Positions 23,488 to 33,461 of a DNA stretch of 64,000 nucleotides are shown one piece after another; position 1 is the first letter of the stretch; each line of letters opens with the position of its first letter. The stretch spans positions 496,001 through 560,000 of the forward strand of contig JAMXDE010000014.1 in assembly GCA_026770025.1 (NCBI GenBank). Reading direction: 5' to 3'. The translations under genes and the position numbers were made by a program. The notes under the pieces are model-generated. The model was given only the letters and a program-made list of their open reading frames with translations, was not told where the DNA came from and did not search any database. The stretch is from Craspedostauros australis (taxonomy: Eukaryota > Bacillariophyta > Bacillariophyceae > Mastogloiales > Achnanthaceae).

Positions 23488-26400
23488 ATGACCCGCGATC
23501 AGCAGCCATCGTCGGGGGCGGCCCGTCGCAACAGGAACCGCCAGAATGGCAACGGTGGAGGACGCAGCAACGGCCGCAACAATGGCAACAACGAGGATTA
23601 CTACGATGATGCGCAGAGCGTCCGTTCGCGATCGACCCGCCCCAACGTGATGGACGACGATGACTTCTCCGTGGCGCCGTCCATGGAGCAGGATGTCAGG
23701 GCGGTCCGCTCCGTCAAATTCGACGATGTGTACAAACGAGGACGGAAGGTGCGTCGTATACCTGCATATCCGTGTCCATGTGCATGTTGGACATGCGCAT
23801 GTTGAACATGTACGATTCCGTGGCATGTTGCAATGATCTCGACAGTGCTGGGAATGACTGACAATGCATGGCACAGCATCGTCGAATCTACAGCGTGGGT
23901 TCTGTGCCGTCCATGAAACGCATCAGCATTCCGATGCAAGCCTTCTTCGGAATCTGAATCCGCTGCTTGATTGCCCGCCGTTGAGTTGTCGTGCAACTTG
24001 CATCTCATTTGTTGGCGCATCCTTACCGTGACGGTGCTGCATCGACCTCCCATGACCACATCACAAGCTTACCACCTGCCACTTGCCTCATTTGTATTCG
24101 TATCCGTATCCGTATCCGTATTCGTGTTGGGGATTGAATACGATGACGGCCGATCGAACGCCGTCACCATCAACAACCGCAACAAACGACGACAAACAAT
24201 GACAACAACCCGTCACCGTTCCCAGCTTGGATTGGGTGCATTCGCAGTTGTGTTCATCGGAACGCATCGGCCCACAAACTCAGAGTACGCGGTGAAGCAG
24301 ATCGACCGCTCCACGATGTACTGGAATGATCGCGATGCCTTGCAGGATGAGATTGCCAATCTCAAGCTCACCAGAGAGGGACCCAACATCGTGCAGCTCT
24401 ACGAAGTGTACGAAGAGAAGGCGTTTTGCTACCTCGTCATGGAACTCATGGAGGGCGGCGAGCTCATGGAGTACATCGTCGAGAAGAAGGCTTTCACAGA
24501 GCGCGAGGCCCGCGACTGCTCGCGCTGCGTCCTCAGCGCTCTCAAGTACATGCACGAAAAGCACGTGGCGCATCGTGACATCAAACCAGAAAATCTTCTG
24601 TTGTCGGAGCAGAACAACCTCAGCAGCATCAAGCTGGCTGATTTCAGTTTCGCAAAGTTCGTCAGCGAGCGCAACGGATGCCGAACACTCTGCGGAACCC
24701 CAGGATACCTCGCGCCGGAGATGCTGGAAGATTTCCCAGCCTACGATGTCAAATGCGACGTCTGGTCCGTCGGTTGTCTCCTGTACCTCCTGCTCTGTGG
24801 ATACCTCCCGTTCGACGATGGTGACGACGACGTGATCTTCGAGCAGACGCGGAATGGTCAGTTCGACTTCCCTCAAGAATTCTGGCAAGGCGTCAGCAAG
24901 GGTGCGAAGGACTTGATCATCAAAATGCTCACCATCAACGCCAAGAAGCGTATCTCGGCATCCGTGGCCTTGCGCTCCAACTGGGTGCAGCACGGTGACA
25001 AGGTATCGGAAGAACGCCAAGTCAGACAGAAGAAGCTTAAACTCATCATCGAAGCCAAGACCAAGATGAAGAGGGCCATCACGACGGTGCGTACAATAGC
25101 AGCGACACTATTTCCTGCAATCGCACCCTGGTTTGGCTCTGATTTGTACGGCATGCCATGTTCTACGCCATTGCGTAGGAATCGATGCTCCACGTATCTG
25201 TCCCCAAACACTCATCTCTCTTTTCTCGCTCTGCCTTGTTGTCTCTCTTTTCTTTTCCATCCTATCCTATTTGTTCTGTTGATGCAAATGTGTACCTACT
25301 TGCCCATCGAACCAACGCTCGGACGCTCCTTCATTTGTGGCGATGCGTGCGCAGGTGATCACGGCCAATCGAGTCACAGCACTGAACCAAGCCTTCAGCG
25401 AGTTCGCAAGCAAGAAAAAGGACGAATCCGTCAGCCAGAAGCTGAAGAAGAAGGAGAAGGAGCGTTTTGTGGAGGACAGTCTAACTGGAGCTCCCTTCGA
25501 CGAGTTTTACGAAATCGGTGCAGAGCTCGGCGAGGGTGGTTATGCCTTTGTGTACCAGTGCACGCACAAGAGAACCCAAAAGTCGTACGCCGTCAAGGAG
25601 GTCATCTTGTCACGCCTGGAGAATGGTGGCGAATCCACGCTGAAGGATGAAATCGATGCGCTGAAGATGCTCAGAGGTGGTCCCCACATTGTGCGTCTCT
25701 ACGATGTCTTCATGGAGGCCGACCACTGCTTCATGGTGATGGAGGAAATGAAGGGAGGCGATCTCCTCTCGCGTATCGTCGACAAGGAAGTGTATACGGA
25801 GCGCGAGGCCAGATCCGTGTGCAAGATCCTCTTCCAGGCCGTGGACTACTGTCACCAAAAGCACATCGCGCATCGAGACATCAAACCAGAAAATCTCCTC
25901 CTTGTGCACGCCGACGATGACACGAGCATCAAGATTGCTGACTTTGGTTTCGCAAAGAAGGTCACCGGCGTGAATTCTCTGAGCACACTGTGCGGTACGG
26001 CCCAGTACGTCGCTCCCGAAGTTCTGGATTGCCAGGTGGATGGGTACGATCAGATGTGCGACATGTGGTCTGTCGGTGTCGTGACCTACATTTTGCTTGG
26101 AGGTTACGCGCCGTTCGAAGGACCTCCAGACGAGCTGGCCCAGTTCATCATCCGTGGAGATTACGAGTTCCATGAAAGGTACTGGAGCGAGATCACGCAA
26201 GCCGCCAAGGACATGATCACGGCTATGCTGCAAGTGGATCCAGGCCGACGTCTCAGTGCCGAAGAGGCCCTCCACTGCGAATGGATGGCGCTGGATGCCG
26301 GCGCCTTGGCCGCCACCGACCTGAGAGGAACCAGAGACCAGATGCGCGACTCGATTGCCGATCCGGAGGCCGCCAAGAAGACGAAGAACGCCATCATCGC

Positions 26401-27711
26401 CACCAACAAGTTCTTCTCGCTCGGCGCAATGACGAGCGGACTGCTGGTTGGCAACAGACAAAGCAGCACCGGGCACGAAGAGCCAGAATTCGACTTTGAG
26501 GATCTGTACGACTGGGGCAAGCAAATTGGCATCGGCACATTCTCCGTTATTCACAGATCCGTCCATCGAGAAACCAACGAAGTGTCCGCCGTCAAGCGTG
26601 TGGCGCGTGTCGATCTGTGGGAAGAGGACGCCATGGCGCTTCAGAACGAAATCTCCTCTCTGCGTTTGGTCGCAGATTGCGAATACGTCGTGAGACTGCA
26701 CGAGGTGTTCGAGGAACCTGACTTCACCTACATGGTGCTCGAAGAACTGATGGGCGGATACCTGATCGACAAGATCATCGAGAAGGAGCATTACGACGAA
26801 GACGAAGGACGAGAAGTGTGCTTCCGTCTCATTTCAGGATTGGCACACTGTCATAAGAAACGGATTGCGATCCGTGACTTGAAGCCGGAGAACATCCTGT
26901 TGGTAAGTGGATGAATGCTTGTGCAGTGTGTGATGCTGAATGCATGTATGCCTCTGTTCGGTCTGCGTGGAATGCATGCGCAAACCAAACGGGTTGAGTT
27001 GATTGCTCCTTGTCGCGCACTCTGCCGTGCATTGCCATGCATTGGACGACCGGAGCCATATGAATGGCTGTTGATGAATAGCATTCCATTTCACACTGTG
27101 TGGCTAACACTGTGGCCCTTCCCTCCATCCATCTTCCTTTTTTCCTTGCTTTCTGGATTTGCACGCATGTTTATTTCCAACCATTGCTGGGATGTATCAT
27201 CGGCACGGATTCTCCTGCGTCGATGCCCACAAAACGTATCGAAATGTATCGAAACGAAACGAAACGGAATGAGCAGATGAAGAACAGCTACATAGACGTC
27301 AAGATCAGCGATTTCGGGTACGCCAAGAAGGTGCACAATCCAAATACGCTGACCACGGTCTGTGGTACCGAAGGTTTCGTCGCGCCAGAAATCATCGAGC
27401 ACAGTCCGGAGTACGACATCGAGTGCGATATGTGGAGTTTGGGAGTTGTCATTTTCATCATCCTCGGTGGCTACAGACCGTTCCGTGGAGAAGGCGAGGC
27501 CTGTTTGGAGAATATCCGATACGGAAAGTATAAGTTCCACAAGAGGTACTGGTCGGATGTTTCGGAGGAGGCCAAGGACTTGATCCGCAATATGCTTGTC
27601 GTCGACCCTGCCAGCCGAATCAAGGCAGAGGAGGCGTTGCAGGCACCATGGATCACGATGTCAGAGTCCGAAGAGGAGTACCAAGCACCACCGAGAAATC
27701 GAAGGCGTTAA
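23488..27711 (+). CDS. triple protein kinase, CAMK-like
   Basis: Exons 23488-23748, 24226-25086, 25355-26902 and 27277-27711, all joined in phase 0, give about 1034 residues. All three introns use GT-AG (GTGCGT, GTGCGT, GTAAGT donors). Kinase 1 (about 88-345) has LGLGAFAVV, AVKQI, HRDIKPEN and APE, but DFS instead of DFG (Ser228). Kinase 2 (about 425-685) is complete: LGEGGYAFV, AVKEV, HRDIKPEN, DFGFAK, APE. Kinase 3 (about 759-1015) has IGIGTFSVI and AVKRV, IRDLKPEN in place of HRD (Ile880), and DFGYAK; it is split by intron 3 right after the catalytic loop. The KPEN loops and the D-x-W-S-x-G pattern are of CAMK/CDPK type. No EF-hands are present. Kinase 2 is probably the main catalytic domain. 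Confidence 0.9.
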
Positions 27712-28091
27712 TCCGCTGGGAGCTGGCATTGCCCGCAGCGTGCGCAGCTGAAACTACCGGGTAGCATGTTGACGGCTTCGTGGAACATGGGCGAGGCAGT
27801 CATGCCCCCTCATTCCTTCGACGCGCTGCAAATGCGTAGCTTGTCGGAGATGCCGAAACGCCCAGGAAGCGACCTCGATTTTTCACACTTCCAAGTTCTG
27901 AACGAAACATATCAGTGCTTTGCTCTAGTATATACTCGTATTATACTAAGTAGTACTCTGCTCCTTGTTTGTCTCCCAGCCGTGTCGCTGCAGTGTGGTA
28001 CAAAGGGGGGAATGGGACGTATGCTTGCTAGTCGAAGCGATGAGCCCAACGCTGTTGTGTTGTTTGTCGATCGCGGGGATTGTGAGCCCGA
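27712..28091. other. 3' flank of the kinase gene, no feature seen
   Basis: No gene or repeat is supported between the kinase stop and the repeat block starting at 28092. Confidence 0.4.
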
Positions 28092-28530
28092 TCAGTGAGT
28101 CACCTGCACTTTGTTATGGGACTCGACACCTATTTTCTTGGATGTCCAAACCAATCACATATTCGTAATCCTCATAGTATATTTACAAATGTTGGTACAA
28201 ATTTCTTTTCAGTTAGGAGCCCCCCGAGTGAGTCGACCTGCACTTTGTCCTGGGACTCAACACCTTTTTTCTCAGATATCCAAACCAACCACATATTCAT
28301 AATCCCCATATTCTAAAACCAAATAATGATTCAAATTACTTTCCGGTTAGACCTTATTTTAAGTTTTATGAGCCCATCAAGGCATTTTTGAGTCGTATGG
28401 GTCGAACCCCATGAAACTCCTACTTGTTTCTCAGAAGGTTCTGTGATGTTCTTGATTATTTATCGGATGGTACTCAGTCACGAAGACGGTGTCGAAGATG
28501 TCGTTCGGTTGGTACGCGTTAAATACACGT
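28092..28530 (+). repeat. repeat family B/C, left copy
   Basis: Unit B occurs twice in tandem (28092-28210 and 28215-28345), each starting with a GAGTGAGTC-like motif and CCTGCACTTTG. It is followed by unit C, from CTTATTTTAAGTTTTATG to GGCGTTAAATAC. A second B copy, inverted, and a second C copy, direct, lie at 42640-42995. A related terminus occurs in the foldback at 54023-54582. Confidence 0.75.
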
Positions 28531-28564
28531 TAGCATGTGGCGCATGATCTCACATTTTGCTCGT

Positions 28565-28633
28565 CACAAAACACATCACACAAAACGCATCACACAAAAC
28601 ACATCACACAAAACACATCACACAAAACACATC
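28565..28633. repeat. 14-bp tandem repeat
   Basis: About five copies of CACACAAAACACAT, one with a single change, upstream of the transposase-like ORF. Confidence 0.9.
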
Positions 28634-28917
28634 CCATCCAACATCATCGACACCCCCTCACCATTCACACATCATCGCCACACTTTCGCTCCATTTCACA
28701 ACTTTCCTCGCCAATTCCATGCGTGCTCGCTCTTGTGTTCAATGTTAGTGCTCGTTCTGGTAGTGTAGTGGTAGTGTAGTAGTAGTAGTAGTTGTTGTTG
28801 TTGCCAACGAATGGTCGACCCATCATCGCATGCTCTCCTTCCTCACTTCATCTCAGACCAGTGCAGTTCATCACATCCAACCAGCCAACAACTATACTCT
28901 ACAGCAACAACTTCACC

Positions 28918-31900
28918 ATGTCTACCTCTACCGCTGCCAAGGCCCACTCCAAGGATGCTAACCCCTCCCCCAGTAAGAAACTGCGTTCTGTTGACCCCAT
29001 GTCTGCTCCTCCTTTCGATTCGAAGGGGAACTTGCTGCCTACTGTCGAGCAACTGTTGCCTGACAAGCCATCTGCTGCATTGAGGAAGCCGAGCACCATC
29101 ACGCAAGTGATCGATGTGAAGCCAATACTTGCAGCGGATGGCAGCCTCGTCCCGAACGGTACGCATGCGCACGCTCGCGAGCTACATGTGTACGTTCACA
29201 TCCTCGACAACAACGGAAGCGCCTACGACAACTCCAACGTCAGGGTGCGATCCGAGGGACGAGGTGTTGGCGATGGGACTTCGGTGAGCGTTGTCGTGAA
29301 CGCGCCACCCCCGCCTGCTGTGGCCGACGTTGCACCACCTGTCGAGCCTGCCCCACCAGCGAGGCTCCCTCGTCGCTGCAATGCTGTTGTTGCTGGGGGC
29401 TACGCGGATCCCTCCCATGACAGTGACAGCACCTACATGGACGACAAGGAGGAACAGATGCGCGCCGGCAGGGGCAGGAGGGGCGGCAAGTTCAAGGGTG
29501 ATACAGCAGAGGAGGGGAGCTGGAGACGTGATGCTGTGATCCGTGTGATGGAGGAGCTCACGGATCAGATCAACATGGACGTGTTTAACGCCATGCCTCC
29601 CACGGGATTCGTGCTTGGCGGCCAGCGTGACAGGCAAACATGGTGGGACGTGACACGCGTATGGGTTACTGTGGTTACTGCACTCTGGGGTGTCTTGCTC
29701 CCTTGTGAGGCATTGCCAACTCGCCAGATGCAACAGGTGGTGGCGTTTGTCCGTGCTCGCGTGGACCTTCCACCAACTACACTCGGTCCGAATCTATACA
29801 CCCTCTGTGTGAGGGGGGAAAAGACACTGGCTAACGCATCCAGGGCTGTGCTTGCTGCATCTACGACATTCACTAACAGCTCTGCAATCCTGTCTCATCA
29901 CGTGGAGACTCTTCCAGAGGAACAACGTATTCATGTCAAGCCTGCACGCGCTACTATGACCCGGAGTCAACTAACAACCTTGCGACATGCTTTTGAAATT
30001 TTCAGCCGCGGCAAAATCATCCCGCCAAGAGTTCTCCAGTATCGTGTGCCTGCCTGTGACCTGTCTGGTGTGACGTCTTTCCTCATGACCACTGCAACAT
30101 ACAAGGCAGGTTTGAGTCACACAGTACAGTATGGCGGTGTCAATTTTGAAAATGTGCCGGTGTTCGATCGAGGAAGCACGACTATCGAACAACTATTCGA
30201 CATGTACTCGTCTACGACCAACTGCCCAGTGGGAATGCCCGCTTTCACCACCATGACCCACCTACTAACACGCAAAAGCAAGATCAAGACGGGCCTCTCT
30301 TCCTTCGAGAGTTACTTCTGGATGGCGACGGAGAAACTCAAACAGGCAATTTCGCGCCTAGTAGACCTACTGAAGGCTAAGTATGAAACAGACGGGGAGG
30401 AACAAAACGATGCCAATGGCGAGAGCGACAACCACAACGACGAGCCAGATGACGTGATCGCGCAGCATGTGCGCACAGCCGATTCCCTCTTGCATGCACT
30501 CGAGCTGCTTGTCGTGTTCCTCAAATGGGAATTCACCGCGTCGCACATGCAGCTTCAGTGTGATGACCCCATGCATTCGGCTGCGTTCGCACTCATCACC
30601 GGAAAGGAGAAGAAGAAGGCAACAACCACATCAACCAATCAACGCAAACCACGCACCAACAAGCACAAGCGCAAGAAGAACACTCTCAAAAGCGACACGC
30701 CAACCGTCACAAATGACACTTCTCCCACCACCGCGACCGAACAACCACGTAAAGTATGCAACCGTTGTGGATCAGCAATGCGATTTGTGAATGATCGTTT
30801 TGTCCCATTCGTCGAAATGCTTAAGGACAACGAACTCGCAGAACACAAGGACGAATTGCAATCAATGCTTGTGGCGGCGCCGGGATTCGCCAACGAAATT
30901 GTTAACTACATGGCTCACAAAGTGCGTGCAAAAGTTCAATTCCGACAAATCGCCTTTTATCAATCCCAGCTCAATGATAAGCCTGAAAGAGCCTATGTGG
31001 TACTCGACCATAAGCAAAAAATTCTACCAACAGGCCAAAGCGAAGCCCAACAAGAATATTGGGGGAAGAAGGGAATGTCACTGCTTGGAGCGATGGTCAT
31101 CACATGTCGCAACGACATTTTTACTTATCGGTTCATCGACATTGTGGTCGGCGGAAGACCGACACAAGACACACTTCAAGTTGGTGGACTACTTGACATC
31201 CTGCAAAAAACGGTCAAAGACATTCTCCCATCCGTGACTGAAATCATCCTACAGAGCGATAACGCGTGTTGTTTCGCCAGTCACGAGCACATCGCGCTCA
31301 TCACATCGGTACTCAACAAGAACCTTGCGACACGAAAGGCGGCCAAAATCATCGCATGGATTTACACGGAGGCCCAAACTGGTAAGAGCATGCTGGACAC
31401 CCACTTCGCGTACATCACACGTGTACTGCGAAAATACGTGCAAAGTGGCAAGGACATCAAGACCCCGTTCCAACTCTTCCTTGCACTGAAAGCAGGTGAC
31501 ATCGCGGGCACCACCACGGTACTGGTCAACGCGTCATCCCTCCAAGGCAACATCACCACGCTTCCTGGCGCACCAAAACGACGATTCCGCGCGAACGGAC
31601 AACAGGTACGTCAAACTCACGAGGTGAAGTATGATGATGACCAGGCGCGGTTGGTGGCTGCATCTGGCATCACGGAAGATGTCGTGGTCAAGAGTGCTGA
31701 ATGGGACGGCTGGATCATCAACCAGCTGGGCGTTGTCGCTGTTCACACATGCAAGTCCGACAAGCTGCCGATAACGTCCGAATCGTTCAGGAAGACGGAC
31801 AAGACGCGAAAACTCGGGCGCACAGCGGCAGAGAGCAAGGGGCTGGCGTTCGGCAAAGCCATCGCGGACGGACAACAACATCTACCATCCGATCACACCA

Positions 31901-32445
31901 CAGCGCTACAAGACCAGACCGCTGAAACCGAACACCCTCCACTCGCAGTGCCAGGCTGGGCGAGCAAAACAACGCGCAAACCAGCGGAACTACCAGACTA
32001 CATCGCGGACAAGTTGAAGGACATCAGTGAAGTGTCCGCGAAGGACCCAAAAAACAGACCATCCGAACACGAAGCACACGAACAATTGATGGACGACAAC
32101 AGGACCAAAACTGACTGGTACGTACAACTGCACGCAAACCCCATGCGCGTGAAAGCGTCGCTGTCTGCAGCGTACAACGCCAAACAACGCAAGGACAAGA
32201 AGGAGGCCGCTCTCATCAAGGCGGAAGCCAACACCGACACCAACACCAACCCAACAAGCAAAGCAACAGCATCTGCAATTGTGGCGACCTACGATGCGCC
32301 AGCTGAAACACAGGAGGAACGAAGAGAGAAGGAGTTGCAGAGAGAGGAGGAGGAGCTGGATCATCAGATGTGGTGTGATGCTGACACACTGAAGGCCAAC
32401 ACAGAAAGTGAGGCTGTGTTGGATGATGGGACGGAAATTTTGTGA
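28918..32445 (+). CDS. large RNase H-fold transposase-like protein
   Basis: 1175 codons from the ATG at 28918 (context TTCACCATG), preferred over an in-frame ATG at 28792. The first 190 residues are Ser/Pro-rich. A helical region (about 200-480) follows, then a Lys/Thr-rich linker and C-x2-C (CNRCG, about 614-617) preceded by QCDDPMH, a possible zinc site. The putative catalytic domain has VVLDHKQK (Asp697), IILQSDNACC (Asp781) and KSMLDTHFAY (Asp827), the order of acidic residues in DDE/RNase H-like integrases, with GKKGMSLLG between the first two. I cannot assign a named superfamily. The C-terminus (after 1080) is Lys/Glu-rich. The frame is intact. Neighbouring repeats and the nested elements support a mobile origin. 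Confidence 0.7.
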   Translation: MSTSTAAKAHSKDANPSPSKKLRSVDPMSAPPFDSKGNLLPTVEQLLPDKPSAALRKPSTITQVIDVKPILAADGSLVPNGTHAHARELHVYVHILDNNGSAYDNSNVRVRSEGRGVGDGTSVSVVVNAPPPPAVADVAPPVEPAPPARLPRRCNAVVAGGYADPSHDSDSTYMDDKEEQMRAGRGRRGGKFKGDTAEEGSWRRDAVIRVMEELTDQINMDVFNAMPPTGFVLGGQRDRQTWWDVTRVWVTVVTALWGVLLPCEALPTRQMQQVVAFVRARVDLPPTTLGPNLYTLCVRGEKTLANASRAVLAASTTFTNSSAILSHHVETLPEEQRIHVKPARATMTRSQLTTLRHAFEIFSRGKIIPPRVLQYRVPACDLSGVTSFLMTTATYKAGLSHTVQYGGVNFENVPVFDRGSTTIEQLFDMYSSTTNCPVGMPAFTTMTHLLTRKSKIKTGLSSFESYFWMATEKLKQAISRLVDLLKAKYETDGEEQNDANGESDNHNDEPDDVIAQHVRTADSLLHALELLVVFLKWEFTASHMQLQCDDPMHSAAFALITGKEKKKATTTSTNQRKPRTNKHKRKKNTLKSDTPTVTNDTSPTTATEQPRKVCNRCGSAMRFVNDRFVPFVEMLKDNELAEHKDELQSMLVAAPGFANEIVNYMAHKVRAKVQFRQIAFYQSQLNDKPERAYVVLDHKQKILPTGQSEAQQEYWGKKGMSLLGAMVITCRNDIFTYRFIDIVVGGRPTQDTLQVGGLLDILQKTVKDILPSVTEIILQSDNACCFASHEHIALITSVLNKNLATRKAAKIIAWIYTEAQTGKSMLDTHFAYITRVLRKYVQSGKDIKTPFQLFLALKAGDIAGTTTVLVNASSLQGNITTLPGAPKRRFRANGQQVRQTHEVKYDDDQARLVAASGITEDVVVKSAEWDGWIINQLGVVAVHTCKSDKLPITSESFRKTDKTRKLGRTAAESKGLAFGKAIADGQQHLPSDHTTALQDQTAETEHPPLAVPGWASKTTRKPAELPDYIADKLKDISEVSAKDPKNRPSEHEAHEQLMDDNRTKTDWYVQLHANPMRVKASLSAAYNAKQRKDKKEAALIKAEANTDTNTNPTSKATASAIVATYDAPAETQEERREKELQREEEELDHQMWCDADTLKANTESEAVLDDGTEIL

Positions 32446-32724
32446 TGGATGTGCATCGCCGCGATAACACTAGTTGTGGAGTTTTGTGGGTGGCAGGCCA
32501 TGCTACTACAACGAGTCTAGAGGCCATCCAAAAAACACATCCAATATCTGCTTGTCATGCTATATCTCAACAAGACATCGCTTAAAATTAAATCTAAACA
32601 CTGCATTCTGATGCCTGACTATTGTTTAATCAGAATATCGAAGTTAAATGAGTATAGAAAATATTTTGGAAGTCATGTTGGTTTGCTGTGTTTTGTGTGG
32701 CGGATTCGGAAAAAATGCTGATGC

Positions 32725-33437
32725 TGAAAATCAGCAATTACACACAGGACAAGAGGGGAGCACCAAACACTGCACTTACAACGCCGCCTGGGTGATCAAT
32801 CCAATAGGTGAAGTTGGAGATGTTTGGTGTATTTGGTTGCTAAGTTATTGGTGTGTCAATTGATGATTGAGTGTGGATTATGAGATGATGATCTCCTATT
32901 GCTAATGATGGTGCCTATTGCACGGGTTTCTAATGTGCTGCTCGATTACCTCGTGGTTTCTCTCGCAGTCTTTCCTAAAACATTGCCCAAGATGGCATGT
33001 TGATCTACACGATATCTCGTGTTATCTCCACCTTTGGTCTTTCTTCATCTCTGTCTGATCTTGTCTGGTCTTGGTCTCTGTTTGATCACATATGGATTGA
33101 TCCGTCTACGTCGACAAGGTGCATGCATCACCTCTGACGATGTTGTTCTGGATCCTAAATGTTGTTGCCACATGCTCGATGATGCACTCGGCTAGGCTAG
33201 ACAGGTCAGCGTACCATGACTAAAACATAATCTCGATTCCGAGGATCACAATGACCGATCCTCTGACGTCATTGATGATGTCAGTGCCTACGTCAGGTTC
33301 GATGACTGTAGTGACTGAATCTCAATCGTGTATCAAGACTCATCCGACTATACTCTCAAGTCGAGTCGAATCAGAAAATATTGAATCACGTTCTAGTCAT
33401 GGGAGATGGGTACCTAATTTCGATCTAGATGTTGATA
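32725..33437 (-). repeat. 3' LTR of the copia element
   Basis: Read on the minus strand it begins TATCAACATC and ends GATTTTCA. It matches 40524-41236 at 712 of 713 positions. The TA...CA termini differ from the usual TG...CA but are fixed by the target duplication and the adjacent polypurine tract. Confidence 0.95.
33264..33271. promoter_or_regulatory. CRE-like palindrome TGACGTCA in the 3' LTR
   Basis: A perfect 8-bp bZIP/CREB-type site followed within 30 bp by TGATGTCA-like and CTACGTCAGG variants. The same cluster occurs at 41063-41070 in the 5' LTR, where it would lie in the promoter region. Confidence 0.55.
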
Positions 33438-33447
33438 CTCCCCTATA
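33438..33447 (-). other. polypurine tract of the copia element
   Basis: Minus strand TATAGGGGAG directly abuts the 3' LTR and lies 14 bp after the gag-pol stop; this is the plus-strand primer position of LTR elements. Confidence 0.8.
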
Positions 33448-33461
33448 GTCGAGAGTCTTGT

